Shown: positions 1-11,830 of the stretch, piece by piece
How the letters are laid out: every line of letters starts with the position of its first letter
How positions within the stretch are numbered: the first letter of the stretch is position 1
NCBI GenBank assembly: GCA_011316305.1
Contig: SAUG01000070.1
Coordinates: 310,001-374,000, forward strand
Direction: 5' to 3'
From: Rusavskia elegans
Taxonomy: Eukaryota > Ascomycota > Lecanoromycetes > Teloschistales > Teloschistaceae
DNA length: 64,000 bases
Translations under genes and position numbers: made by a program
Notes under the pieces: generated by a model
Database searches by the model: none
Told to the model about the DNA's origin: nothing
The model's input: only the letters and a program-made list of their open reading frames with translations

Positions 1-657
1 TCTAATATATAATACTATATATTTTTCCGAAATTTTCGATATAAAATTCGTTTTATAGAATAACGCTATAAAATTATTTATAGATTATATTTATAGTTAT
101 TCGAATAATCTTTTTTAAAAGAAAAAATATAGTTTTATTTAATCTGATTAATATTACCTATCGTTAAATTAATATAGAATATATATCTTTTTGAAATTTC
201 GATTCCATTACTTTTATATTCTATACGTTACTAATCATTTTATCTAGTTTTAATTTATATTCTATTAATATAACTATCGATAATTATTTTTATCTAATTA
301 TTTTTTTATAGCTAGTATAAATTTTTATCGATGAATAATTTATTTATATAATTTCTATTCCGATTTCGATTTTAGTTTTAATTTTGGTTTCTATTTTTAT
401 TTCTATTTCTACGAAACGCTATACTATTCCTCTCGCTAGATTTTTAACTATTATATTAATCGACGTTTTTTCGATAAAAGAAAAAGAAAATAGAAATAAA
501 AATAAAAATAAATTATTAACAATTTTATAATTCGCGAAAATAGATTTTAAATTAATAATTTCTTTTATAATATATTTTTATTCAATTTAAACCAAATAAC
601 AATACGGGATTTATTTTTAAAATATAGATATTAGAATTTTTTCGGCTAAATAGTTTA
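1..657. other. RIP-degraded AT-rich sequence, no gene seen
   Basis: No open frame of useful length, no LTR and no RNA gene could be made out on either strand. The stretch is almost free of CA and TG dinucleotides, as expected of old RIP-mutated repeat DNA. Its original identity is not visible. Confidence 0.6.
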
Positions 658-1180
658 TAGATTAACTATTTCGGGTCGGATTTCTATTCGTATTTTGGAA
701 ATCCGATTCGAGTTTTAGTAAATCGATTCGACCTAATCTACTAAACGGTATAAATCGGTTTCTAAAATTAGAACCGAAAGTCGGATCGAATTATAAAATA
801 GAAATCGATAGAAATTCGATCCGATATAGTAAACTTTCTATATATAGTATAATACTATAATTAATATAATAAAGTACTATATTAATTTATTTAATTAATT
901 ATAAATAGATATGATATATTTAGGTAATATATTTAATCTAACTAGAATCTTTTCAGCTAGCGTAATTAATTAACTGAATTTCTTTTGAAAAGATAGATAT
1001 AACTTTTATACTAGAGTTATACTTTTATACTAGAGCTTAGCGGTTTTAATAGATCGAATCCGGGAATTCGAATTTAACTCGGAACCGAATCGGATCGGTA
1101 TCTAGAAAAGTCGGAACCGATTCGAATCGGGTCGATTCTTTTAACCCGGGTTCGAAATCCGATCCGAAGGTCAATCTAAT
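658..1180 (+). mobile_element. Family P, short inverted-terminal-repeat element, copy 1
   Basis: One of three related 0.4-0.5 kb blocks (others about 7,188-7,592 and 58,490-58,910). They share unusually CG-dinucleotide-rich ends made of cggatcggatt and cgaacccg words. The right end of this copy, read on the minus strand, matches the left end of the 7.2 kb copy (TTAGACTGGC followed by CGTCGGATCGG). The opposite ends share a ctnnnTTCGGGTCG word, so the element has imperfect terminal inverted repeats. The middle holds a shared block around tagctagcgtaattaatt. No coding capacity is seen, so a MITE-like non-autonomous DNA element is the best reading. The left edge is approximate. Confidence 0.5.
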
Positions 1181-1659
1181 AGTTTATATCTATTATTTTA
1201 GACAATATCTATATTTTAATTATTTTATTTTATAAAATACATTATATTTATTAATATTAATATTAGATTTTAAAAAAAAAATTAAATTTCAAAATTTTTA
1301 ATAGTTTTTTTAATATTAGCCAAATATTTAATAGATTTCCAAAATCTTTTATAAAATAGCGAATCGATTTACTAAATTAATTATTCGAATTTAATTTACA
1401 TTATATAAATGTTTAAATTTCTTCGATTTTTAATTCTTTTTCGTCTTTTATTAAAATAGATTAAAATTTCGGATTTCTATAGTTTAATAAATATTGAAAT
1501 TCTAATAAAAATATATAAAAAAAAGAAATTTTTAATTAATTCCGATGAATCTAATTTAAAGATTTATAAACTAGTTTACTTTTATATTTAAAAAAAATCT
1601 AATTATCTATAATCTATTTTCTACTTAGATCAAAAAGTATATATATTAGTATTTATAAA
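1181..1659. other. RIP-degraded AT-rich sequence, no gene seen
   Basis: Between family P and the start of the Gypsy relic. Mostly runs of A and T with scattered TTCG words; no frame, repeat edge or RNA gene could be supported. Confidence 0.5.
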
Positions 1660-1899
1660 TTATAAAGTCGGAAGGATTTACTATACTGCGAAGCGATTGC
1701 CAAATCTTTCGGGTACTAAACGCGCTAATAGCTAGAGATTCTAATAAAATAAAAACTCTATACGAAAAAGATTTTTCTTTCTATTAATTAGTTCTATCTT
1801 TTAATAGACTTTTTTCTTATATCTATCTACTACGTAGATTTTCAAACGGAATCTAGGTTTTATAGTTCTAATTTATCCGAAGTTTCAAGACTATCTAAT

Positions 1900-3655
1900 A
1901 GTAAAGATATTGTTATAAAAATATATATAGTAATATACGCGAGCTTAAAAGATAGTATTTATATTTTTCTAGTATTATTACCGACGATAAAAACTAAAGT
2001 AATACTATTAATAATATCGATAAAATCGATAAATTATCTAATATTATCTAATTATAGTAAGGAAATCTTTAAAATAATCTAGAAAAGTATAATATACTAG
2101 AAAGTTATAACTAACCTCTAAATTTACTAAATTAAATCTATTTATTTTTATAATAACTAGAAGAATCGCTAGAAATATAACTTTTAAAAGCTAAAATCTA
2201 TAAAATAAAACTCGAATAAGATTTTAAACGTATAAAGTATAAAAGCTTTATAGAATACCGTTGTCTTTATAGCGACAACAGATTCTAAAAAAGATCTAGA
2301 AAGAAAAAACTTAAGATTCTAATATTTTAAAAATAAGATTTTAATAATTATAATTCATTTTTTATGAAAATTAATAACAATGAAGATTTCTATTATTAAT
2401 AGATATCTAATTATAATAGTAATAATATTAAGACTTTCTTAGCTAATCGGCTAATAGTTATAAATTAAAAACAGTTATAAAAAACCTTTTAAAAAGGCCT
2501 TATATAATAAAATATAATATTAATTTAGAATTTTTTCTATAAATTTTAGAAATTTTTTTATAAATATTAAAAAAGTTTTATTAGTAATTTTTTAATTCGA
2601 TAAACTAATTTCAAAAGTAAATTTAAAAATAAAAAATAAAAAAACAAATAACCCGTTTCGAAATTCAATAAATATTTTATTTATTTAAAGGAAAAGCTCG
2701 ATATTCCGTCAAATAAAGAGAAATAAATATATAATCTATAAACTAAAGTTCTAAAATCTATTTAGAACGAAACTTTTAGTTATAGTAATAAAAGCTATAA
2801 TATAAATTATTAAAAGTTTCTAATTTCTAAAATAGTTTATCGATATCGAATATCTTTTATATACTATGAATCGATTCGAAATTAAATTAAAAAATAAGTC
2901 GAAAAATAATAAATCGAAAAATAATAGATAACTTTATAGTAAAAGCGATAGTAATAATAATTAAAACTAAAGAAACTAAAATCGAAGTAATCGAAACGGT
3001 AGAAATAAAAAAGATTTATAAAATAAAAGGTAGCAGAAATCTAAATATAATTTAGATCGATATTTCAATACGGTCTAAAATTATAGAAAAAGACGTTATC
3101 TATTATATCTATAATCAAAAAAGATATAAATCGAATAATTCTATCTATTCTAAATACGCCGAAAATTAAAAAGAACGAAATGAAAGTTTATAGTTAAAAA
3201 AAGAAAAATTTAATATATATCGCTAGTATATTAGATTTTAAATAGAAATAGTAATATTCTATTATAACAACTTTCTAGATATATATTAATACTTCGAAAA
3301 GATATTTCTATATCTAATATCTTCTCGATTTTAAAATTAAAAGAAATTTATCTCGTTATAATAGATTAAATAAAATAAAACTCTCGAAAGCGATGATATT
3401 TCTAGAAATATTTAAATAGTTAACGGTTATATTATACTCTTTTATAGAATTAATAAAATAAAAACTAATTTAAAAAACTAAAATAAAACTTTTAAAAATA
3501 AATAAATTAAATTCTATAGTATCGATATATAAATTTATAATATAGTTTCTAGTTATTTTTCCATCTACGAAGCCGATTTCGATATCTAATAGCGCGATAC
3601 TATCTAGATATATTATTATTAAAAGAAACTAATTCTTTTTATAAATTTATAGTAA
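1900..3655 (+). pseudogene. Gag-like relic with CCHC zinc knuckle, family X copy 1
   Basis: Around 3,101-3,145 the plus strand reads YYIYNQKRYKSN. Undoing only G-to-A changes, this becomes a C-x2-C-x4-H zinc knuckle, as in retroelement nucleocapsids. The same stretch recurs in the family X copies near 21,010-21,060 and, on the minus strand, near 9,300. Lysine and asparagine are over-represented because RIP converts other codons. Stops are mostly TAA/TAG. It would have packaged element RNA; it cannot be expressed now. Confidence 0.6.
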
Positions 3656-3659
3656 TATA

Positions 3660-4615
3660 ATACCTTCTAAAAGACTTTTATCTAAAATTATATTAAATTT
3701 ATATATATATATCGTTTACGTTATATAAGCAACGATTATTGTATTTTATATATAAAGAAATTTTTACAGCCAAAAATATATAGTTCGTTAGATAAAATTT
3801 TTAGCGTTTTTAATTACTTCTATTTAACTTGTTTTTTTTTATTCGCGATTACTAGTTTTCTACTATATTTAAATACTATATATTCAGTCTTTTTTCGATA
3901 TTATAAATAATTATTAATATCTAATGTTTTTAGTATATCTATCTACTATAATACGAAGTAATTATTTATTATTATTACTTCGGCTATATTTATTATATAA
4001 CTTAAATTTAAATATTCCGCTAAACTATTAAAATACTCTTTCGTCTATTTAGTTTTAAAAGAATTACTAGGTAGTACGCTAGCTATTATAGCCAGAAGTT
4101 TTATCTAGTCGATAAAATTAAAAGAAAATAGAAAAGTCAGATAGCGCGTTTTAAAGATAGTAGAAAGGAAATTTAGATTAAAGTCGAAATAGATTACTTT
4201 AACTATAACGAGATATTCGATAACCGCGCGGATAGATATAGTTATTATAAATATAAATACTATTATCTAATACAATTTATAGCTATAGCTATTACTAAAA
4301 TATATATATATATATAATAGCTATTAGATATAATAGAACTTGTATTACTAATAAAAGAAAAAGAAGCGAAAACTGCGAGGTATATTTATTATTTTATTTA
4401 TGAAAATTTCTACGTTAAATTATCGATAGAAGAATACGTTATATTACTAAGCAAATTTATATTAAATTTCTATAGATAGAACCGTTATTTACGTTAATTA
4501 AACTAAGATATAAATTCTACTATCGTATATTTAATATTGGTATACTAACGTTTAATTTGTTTATCGAACTATTGGTTTACCGAGTATCAAAACCAAAATC
4601 AAATGAACTAAATAG
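3660..4615 (-). mobile_element. Family Y short element, copy 1 (antisense in Gypsy X1)
   Basis: This 0.95-kb block is the reverse complement of sequence at 7,150-8,520 (without its P insertion) and 60,225-63,110 (without its LTR insertion), and runs parallel to 24,010-24,990. One end carries a ttggttttagtacccggtaa-like word (here as its complement near 4,575-4,600), the other a (TA)n tract followed by a ccagaAgA-rich end. The element carries one short conserved frame on the minus strand. It separates gag from RT of X1, so it is an insertion, and it lies antisense to the host element. No transposase, RT or LTR is recognisable. Confidence 0.55.
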
Positions 4616-5340
4616 TTAAAGATAGAAGATATATCTATATTATTTTACTCTAAAAGTTATATTCTATTAAAATATAATTGAATTTTCAATATATAGACAA
4701 TTCGATTACGAGATATAGTTCTATAATATTCTAAAAGAAAATTGAACTATTTTTTAAAATTATAGACTTTATAGATAAATTTTCTAAAATTTTATCGGAT
4801 AGATTAAATATTTATAAATAAATCGACTATATAATTTATTTATAACTATAAAAAATTTTTAAAATAGATTCTATCTATAATAGATTATAGAATAATATTA
4901 TAGCTATTCGAAAATATCTTTCCAGTACGCTGGAAAAAAGATAGATTTATCTATTAAATAGTTCTACGAGGTTTTCTATTTTATTTATAAAAAACCCGGA
5001 CGGTAGTCTATAATTTTAAATCGACCACCGGAAATTTAATATAATTATAATTAAAAAAAAAATTTGATTTTATTTATATCTAAAATATTAGATCGATTTA
5101 TATATACATAATAGTTTATTAAAATTAAAAATCGAAATATCTACTATCGTATTTATATTAAAAAAAAATAAATAAAAAAAAATTTTATATATTTAATATA
5201 GCTAATATTAATATTTGATATATTTTATAATTTTATTAATATATCTACAACCTTTTAGTTTTATAATAATAATATTTAAAAACTTTTTTTTAATAAACTT
5301 TATATAAACCATTTTAAATATATTATAATTTATTTGTAGA
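4616..5340 (+). pseudogene. Reverse transcriptase relic, Ty3/Gypsy family X copy 1
   Basis: Around 4,900-5,040 the plus strand reads IRKYLSSTLEKR, then a stop, then IYLLNSS and SILFIKNPDGSL. This is the Gypsy RT entry region in degraded form: the usual 'LRKYLxxxLxKGWIRPSxSP' followed by 'ILFVKKPDGxLRFCVDYRxLN'. FNIANINI near 5,190 corresponds to the later TAF-type block. The stops fall at expected Trp, Arg or Gln positions. The frame is continuous enough to name the superfamily but is not functional. Confidence 0.7.
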
Positions 5341-5399
5341 AGGAACAAAAATGTTAGATATTAAATATAATATTGGAATTCGAACGAAAAAAGTCTTGG

Positions 5400-6410
5400 T
5401 ACCTCCGATTTCTTAGAAAAAAAATCCGTATTTAAAAAAAGCTTATCGCTCTCGATCCGGACTAGTCCCGCCCGATTCGGCCTAGCGTAGAAGACTGTTA
5501 CAGAGATTAGAAACGATACGGATAGTTATCTAAAAATTACAGTAACGTAATCGAATATTAAAATACGATTTTTAGTAGTATATTTTTTATATAAAATAAC
5601 TTTTACGCTAATAAATATTATTAGCTACTGTCTAATTCAGTTTAAAGCGTTCGTTTAACGCTATAGAAAAATTTATTTTATATATAAATCTAACTAATAG
5701 ATTTAAAAGATTCAAGCCTATAAAAAGCTATTATTTATATTACGACCGTATAGGCTTGGATAGCTCTATCAGTTCTATTAGGCCAGCGTTAACTTTATCT
5801 AAATCTAGTATATATAACTTTCTACTATATATATATATATATATTACGTAGATAACGTTATCGGCTAGAAATTATATAAATTAAAAGATTTATTTAGAAT
5901 TTTCGAACGATATAAAAATAATTGAATTCTAATTAATAGGCGTTAAGAAATTCTATATATAAATGAATACTGTTAATAATATTACTAACAGCTCTACGAG
6001 GCCGGCGCCAAACTTTATCTAAATCTAATATCTATAATTTTCTACTGTATATACGTAATATATATCTGACGTTATAGACTGAAATTTATATTAAATATAG
6101 ATTTTATTTAGAGCTTTTAAATTATATAAATTCAACTAGAATCGAACGAATAAATATCAAGAAATCAGATATATAAAAGGAAAATAACGTAGAAATTTTA
6201 ATAATTAATTCGGCCTAATAGATTAAATAGTTCTAGAACTATATTAGCTTTACTATAAATAGAAACTATTATTTTAATACTAAAAATAACTTCGAAAATC
6301 GAATTTTAAAACGAGTCCGGAAGCTATTTAGGCCCGATACTAATCTACTCGCTTGTATCTCGCTTCGTAGATTATATCGATTCTAAATAGCGGCGGGCTG
6401 GTCTAGAAAT
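5400..6410. mobile_element. Family Q repeat with internal tandem units
   Basis: The block lies between the two opposing Gypsy X copies. It contains two diverged tandem copies of a roughly 240-bp unit, each with a gccggcgccaaactttatc-like word (about 5,790 and 6,010) followed by a tatacgta tract. Reverse-complement copies occur at about 55,490-55,860 and 56,900-57,130. The outer ends resemble each other inverted (gactagtcccgcc at about 5,460 and gaccagcccgcc in reverse near 6,400), hinting at a DNA transposon about 0.95 kb long. No transposase frame is recognisable. Confidence 0.4.
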
Positions 6411-6599
6411 ACTATATTATTTCTTATATTTTAAAATATAGATTAAATTATCAATATTTTTAGTTTCGACTATTATATTTAAATATTTCTATTTATAATA
6501 ATAGATTCTAGAAATATAATTTCTATTTAGTAAAATTCATATATTAAAATTTCTATATATAGCTAATAGGCGACGAGAACTTTCAATATTTTAAAAATA

Positions 6600-7120
6600 T
6601 AAATCTAATATTTCTTTTCTATCTATAAATGAATTAAAAACTCGTTAAATTAAACTTTAAAAATATTTTTAATATAAGATTAAAAGATGTCAGCCGTATT
6701 AATAATATTGAAAAATACAATCGAGTATTTATATTAGCTATATTAAATATAAAGGATTTTCTTTTATTTATTATTTTTTGAATATAAAAATTATAGTAGT
6801 TATTTCGAAATACGAAATTTAATTTTAGTATACTATCGTATATATACGAAATATTAAATTATTTTAAATAAAATAATAATAGATATAAATCTTTAATTAT
6901 AATTTTTTTTAACTTTCGGTAATTAATAAAAAATCGTATTTTACCGTTCGGGTTTTTTATAAATAAAATAGAAGATTCGATATAACTATTTAATAGATAA
7001 ATCCATTTCGTTTCTAGCGTAATAAAAAGAGATTTCTAAATAGCTATAAATTTAGCCTACAATATAATATAGATAGAATCTATTTTTAAAAAAATTCGAA
7101 TTTGAAATCGATTATATATT
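6600..7120 (-). pseudogene. Reverse transcriptase relic, Ty3/Gypsy family X copy 3
   Basis: On the minus strand from about 7,020 down, the frame reads KWIYLLNSYIES, SILFIKNPNGKIRF, FINYRKLKK and IIIKDLYLL. That order and spacing are those of Gypsy RT ('GWIRPSxSPxxSPILFVKKPNGKxRFCVDYRKLN', then 'ITIKDRYPLPLI'). Further down, SFIFNIANINTRLYF matches the 'TAFxTRYGxFEY' block. It is better preserved than the X1 copy; the frame is interrupted by only a few stops in the first 60 codons. Confidence 0.75.
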
Positions 7121-7187
7121 CGATTTATTTATAAATATTTATTTAGTTAATTTGTTTTGGTTTCAGTACCCGGTAAACCAGTAGTTC

Positions 7188-7592
7188 GGTTAGACTGGCC
7201 GTCGGATCGGATTTCGAACCCGAGTTAACTAACCCGACCCGACTTAAATTAGATTAGAAAATTCTATAATTCGATCCGGTTCGAATTTCGGATTAGATTA
7301 TATAATCCGATCCGATCCGATTAACCTGCTAAGTCTATATAACTTATATAACTTTAGTATAAAAATTATACGAATTATTTAAAAAAATTCTAATTAATTA
7401 ACTACGCTAGCTAGAAAGGTTATAGTTAGATTAAATATATTAGTTTAATATATTATCTATTATAAAAATAAAAATAAAATCTATATATGGATTTATTATA
7501 TATATAGAAAGTTTAGCGGGTACTCGGATTCGATTCGAGTTCGACCCGGATCCGACTGTTTAGCGAGTCGAACCGATTCGACCCGAAGTAGC
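7188..7592 (+). mobile_element. Family P element, copy 2 (inserted in Y2)
   Basis: The Y sequence ...agttcggt breaks at about 7,188 and resumes with ...attcggtaagcaaatc at about 7,593. The flanking TTCGGT repeat is consistent with a short target duplication. The left end reads TTAGACTGGC; the right end, complemented, reads TTTAATCTGGC, giving imperfect inverted termini. No frame is present. Confidence 0.55.
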
Positions 7593-7944
7593 CAGATTAA
7601 ATTCGGTAAGCAAATCAAGCATTAGTATATTAAGATTAAATATACGATAGCAGAATTTATATTCTAGTTTAGTTAATATAAATAACGGTTCTATAGAATT
7701 TTAATTGAAATTTATTTAGTAATATAATATATCTTTCTACCGATAATTAAATTAATATAGAAATTTTTATAGATAAATATATCTCGTAGTTATCGCTTTT
7801 TCTTTTTCTTTTTTTATTAGTAATACAAGCTATACCTTCGTAAATACTGCGATTTACTAAAAACTATTACGTACGTATATAGTCCCGTAATAATTATAGC
7901 TATAAACTAAACTAGACGGTAGTATATCTATAATAACTATATCT

Positions 7945-8279
7945 ATCCGCGCGGTCGTCGACTATTTCGTTATAGCTAGAGTAATCTATTTCGACTTCGA
8001 TAAAAATTTCTTCTTTATCGCTTTTAAAACGCGTTATTCGATCTTTTTATTTCTTTTTAATCTAATTAACCGGGTAAAGCTTCTAGCTATAGTAGCTAGC
8101 GTACTATCTAGTAGCTTTTTTAAAATTAGATAGATTAAAGAATATTTTATTAATTTAATAAAATCTTTAGATATAGATTATATAATAAATATAGCCGAAA
8201 TAATAAAGATAAATAATTACTTTATAGTATAGTAGATAGATATAACGGAAATATTGGAAGCTGATAATTATATATAATA
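7945..8279 (+). pseudogene. Conserved short frame of family Y (unknown function)
   Basis: The frame reads VVDYFVIARVIYFDFDKN, then FFFIAFKTRY, then further hydrophobic stretches, and ends after EILEADNYI with TAA. The Y4 copy (60,578-60,921) has the same frame with DYLVIARVIYFNFDKN and EILEADNYI at matching places. That includes the parts least likely to match by chance. Length is about 110-130 codons. Stops are few and are TAA/TAG. No family is recognised; Z elements carry a different short frame at a comparable place. Confidence 0.45.
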
Positions 8280-9610
8280 TCGAAAAAGAACTAAATATAT
8301 AGTAATTAAATATAGTAGAAGATTCGTAATCGCGAATAAAAAAGAAAATAGTTAAATAGAAATATTTAACTACGCTGTAAATCTTTTTTATTTGACGATT
8401 ATATTTTTAGCTATAAAAATATCTTTAATTATAAATATAATAATCGTTACCGTATATAACGTTGGTGAAATATATATATATATATATATAAAAATACAAT
8501 ATAATTCCAAATAGAAATCTTTTAAAAAAAATTATAAATATTTATTTAATTTTATAAATTTTTAAAAAATATATTTATAAAATCTATTTTTTTAGAATTT
8601 AGTTTTACTTTTATTTAAAATATTATAAAATTTTATTTTATAGTTGAATCATCTATATATTAAAAATTAATTTTTATTCTAATAGAAAGAAATTTAAAAA
8701 ATAAAATAATATAAATAAATTTTTAATTTTTAACAATAAAGATTACTAAATCTATATACTTTTTAGTATTATAAATTTTAATATTATATCATTATAAAAT
8801 TATAAAAAAAGTCGATTTTTTATAATAATAATATATTTTGATAGTATTACGTAAATAAATATAAAAATAGACTTTAAAAAATTAATAATAATTAAAAGTC
8901 TTTTTATAATTATATATATCGACTCTATAGTATTTAATTTATTTATTTTTAAATATTTTTAGTTCGTTATTTAAACTAGTTTTTATTTTATAAATTTTAT
9001 AAAAGCGTATAACGCGACCGTCGATCGTTAAAATATTTTTAGAAATATCATCGCCTTTAGATCTATTTTTTTATTTAAATCTATTTTTAAAAAATAGATT
9101 TCCTTTAATTTTAGAATCAATGAAATATTAGATATAAAAATATTTAGTTAGTAAATTAATATATTTCTAAAAAAATTATTATAATAGATTGTTTTTTCTA
9201 TTATTGAAAATCTACTACGCTAGCAATCTATATTAAATTTTCGCTCTTTTTAATTATAAATTTTTATTTTACTATTTTTAAATTTCGCCGTATTTACAAA
9301 GAATTGATTTATTTATTTTATATATTTTTTACTATAGATAAAATTTATATCGTTTTTTTCTATTTTTTAAACTATATTATAATATTATTTTATATTTTAT
9401 TCGAAATTCTATCGCCTTTTTTATTATAACTTTTTTTCAATTTTTATTATTTCGATTATTTCGATTTTAATTTTTTCGGTTTCGATTATTATTATTACTA
9501 TTTTTACTTTAATATTTACTATTAATATCCAATTTATTATTTTTTAATTTATAATTCCATTTATTATAAAATTAATTAATATTATATAACGAGTAATTAA
9601 TTATTTTATT

Positions 9611-10652
9611 TGTTTTTTTGGTATCCGGTCAACCGTCGGTTCCGTAAACAATTTACTTTAATATTAATACGCCAGCGTTAGATATACGATATAAAAACTA
9701 GTACTTTTATCTAATTAATTTAAATTCAAGAACTAAATAAAATTAATTCGAATCTATTCCGTAATACGTTTATAGTATAACTTTTTATAGTTTATTTAAA
9801 ATATAATATAACAGCGTATGTATATATATCTTATAGTCGCTTTTTTTTTCGTCTTTTTTTACTAGTATCTATTGTTATATCTAACGTACGTATCTTCCGT
9901 AACAGTTTAAAATATAGGCTAATATATATAGAATCTCTACTAATAATACTAGACCTATAACTACTATTTTACTTTTTTAATTAAAAGAAATAGAACTCGA
10001 AACCGCTAAATTTAAACTATTCGATAACGTCGATCGAGTCCTCGCTAGTCCGTCTACTATAATAGACTTTAAATCCCGAAATCCGTCGGTCCTAACTACG
10101 ATATTAAAGCTTTATATTTCGAATCCGCCGGAGCCGTACGGTTTTAGCGACTGTATTAAATTTCTAGTAAAGGCTTTTATCCTACTAGATACCGAGCTAG
10201 CAGTCGTCGAGTATCTAGATAGATTAGTAGGCTATCTAGATTCGGATACGACTATAGATAAAAACGAAGTAATAAAAGTAAAAGATAATATTACCGCCTG
10301 GTAGATAGTTTTTAAAGCTATATTAGTAGCTTATTATTATACGTACTTCGAATTGGTATAAGGGAATCTAGAAAGTCGCTCGCTTTTTCGTATATATAGA
10401 GTAATATTTCTATTTGGAATTACGTAGAAGACTGCGAGTAATAAAAAATATATTTATATAGGGGAGAAATAGTAATTAAATAGAGAATATAATAGAATAA
10501 AAACGATCAACGCTGTAAATCTTAGTTAACTTTTAACTACGAAAATTCTTTATTATATAAACAACAACTATTATTATTATATAAAAACTACGGTGATAAA
10601 ACGTATATATATAATAATTCAATTATAATTCCGGATAGAGGCTTTATAAAAA
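9611..10652 (+). mobile_element. Family Z short element, copy 1 (antisense in Gypsy X3)
   Basis: This 1.04-kb unit begins ttttttggtatccggtcaac and ends aattataattccggatagag. It matches 55,882-56,896 along its length, and 57,250-58,135 and 47,345-47,475 in part. It interrupts the gag-like part of X3 (similarity to X1 resumes on both sides). It carries one frame of about 140 codons (about 9,975-10,352). Near the 3' end is a tgcgaaaattctt-type block and an aacgtatatatataataa tract. No LTRs, obvious inverted termini, transposase or RT are seen. Confidence 0.6.
9975..10352 (+). pseudogene. Conserved short frame of family Z (unknown function), copy 1
   Basis: This frame corresponds to the better-preserved one at 56,280-56,690. 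Readable blocks are ELETAKFKLFDNVDRV, NPPEPYGFSD, VVEYLDRLVGYLDSDT and AILVAYYYTYFELV, separated by TAG/TAA. After the stop in this copy, the reading frame remains open into LESRSLFRIYRV. The encoded protein would be small, acidic and of unknown role. Confidence 0.45.
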
Positions 10653-11830
10653 GAAAGAATATTTAATATCGATATAAATTTTTAAAAGATTTTAGTTATC
10701 TATAATATAGTTTTTATTACTAAAGTTTAAATTTTTTTTCGGATAGATTTTCGAATTTTAATTTATAAATTATATATTTATTTCTTTCTATTTAATAGAA
10801 TATCGAATTTTTTTATAAAAAAAATAAAATATTTATTAAATTTAGAAATTATTTACTAGTTTTAATATTTTATATTTTTAAAATTACTATTAGAATAGAT
10901 TTATCGAGTTATAAAATTATTAATAAAATCTATAAATTTTTTATTAAATATTTTCTTTATTAGCGTTATATTATATTATATTAATTTTTGTTAATAGATT
11001 TTCTATAATTATCTTTTATTTATAACTTTCAGCCGGTTTTTAAAGTAGTTTTTATATTATTACTACTATATTCTAATTTCTATTAACTAAAATAATTTCT
11101 ATAGTTATTAATTTAAATAAAAAGCAAATTATAATTATTAAAGTTATAATTTTCGGATATTAGAATTTTTATTTTAATTTTTCTAAATACTTTTTAGTAT
11201 CTATTATCGCTATAAAAGCGATAGTCTTTTATATAATTTTTATATTTTATATATTTGAAATCTTACTCGAATCCTATTATATAGACTTTTATTTTAAAAA
11301 TTATATTTTTAATAGAATCTTTAGTTATGATATAAATATTTGTATTTATTTAATATAATTTAGAAATTAAATACGATTTTCAAATATAATACTAGTTTTC
11401 GGATTATTTTAAAAACTTTAATACTATTATTAGATATTATTAGATAATTTATCGATTTTATCGATATTACTAGTAAAACTATTTGAGTTTATATAACTAG
11501 TAATAATACTATTAAAATTTAATTATTATTTTTTAAATCGTATATATTACTACGCGTCATCATTTTTTAGAGATATTTTTACTATTAGATAGTCTCGATA
11601 TTTCGAATTAATAAAAATTATAGAAATAATACTTTATTAACAGAATTATATAGTTGATAAATATAAAAAATAAATCTATTAGATAATAAAATTAATTAAT
11701 TAAAAGAAAAAGTTCTTTTATATAGAATTTTTACTTTATTAAAACTATTAGCTATTAGCGTATTTAGTATTCGAAAGATTTAGCAACCGCTTCGTAGTAT
11801 AGTAAATATTTCAAACTTTATAATTAAATA

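Larger units (their letters stand above)
1660..5390 (+). mobile_element. Ty3/Gypsy retroelement relic, family X copy 1 (interrupted by Y1)
   Basis: The block begins with a repeated terminus (tataaagtcggaaggattt, then a tactgcgaagcg word). The same terminus is seen at 18,034 and, in reverse, near 11,820 and 58,370. Downstream are a gag-like region with a degraded CCHC knuckle (about 3,101-3,145), a foreign Y element (3,660-4,615), and then a Gypsy reverse transcriptase relic (about 4,880-5,300). The pol part aligns with the minus-strand copy at 6.4-7.1 kb, and so does the gag part with 8.5-11.8 kb. That supports one gag-pol element. All frames carry many TAA/TAG stops. No 3' LTR could be located, and the far edge near 5,390 is where similarity fades into family Q. 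Confidence 0.7.
7150..8520 (+). mobile_element. Family Y short element, copy 2 (antisense in Gypsy X3, carries P2)
   Basis: It starts with tttggtttcagtacccggtaa and ends with the (TA)n tract at about 8,470-8,490 followed by aattccaaatagaaatctttt. A family P element (7,188-7,592) is inserted near the left end, which explains its greater length than Y1 or Y3. Short conserved frame: see the entry at 7,945-8,279. The order of events is readable: X3 first, then Y2 into X3, then P2 into Y2. Confidence 0.6.
6430..11830 (-). mobile_element. Ty3/Gypsy retroelement relic, family X copy 3 (interrupted by Y2 and Z1)
   Basis: This is a minus-strand copy of the element at 1.66-5.4 kb. Reading downward, its terminus is near 11,830 (ctatactacgaagcggttgc in complement) and gag-like sequence runs to 10,652. 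A Z element interrupts at 10,652-9,611 and gag with the zinc-knuckle region continues to about 8,520. A Y element interrupts at 8,520-7,150, and RT follows at 7,140-6,600. The Y insertion site differs from that in X1 by about 240 bp, so the two Y elements arrived independently. Heavily RIP-mutated. Confidence 0.65.

Noticed and set aside
3660..8520. Family Y as a constant antisense gene of the Gypsy element X
   Set aside because: Y lies between gag and RT in both X1 and X3, but the insertion points differ by about 240 bp and other Y copies have other neighbours, so it is an independent insert.
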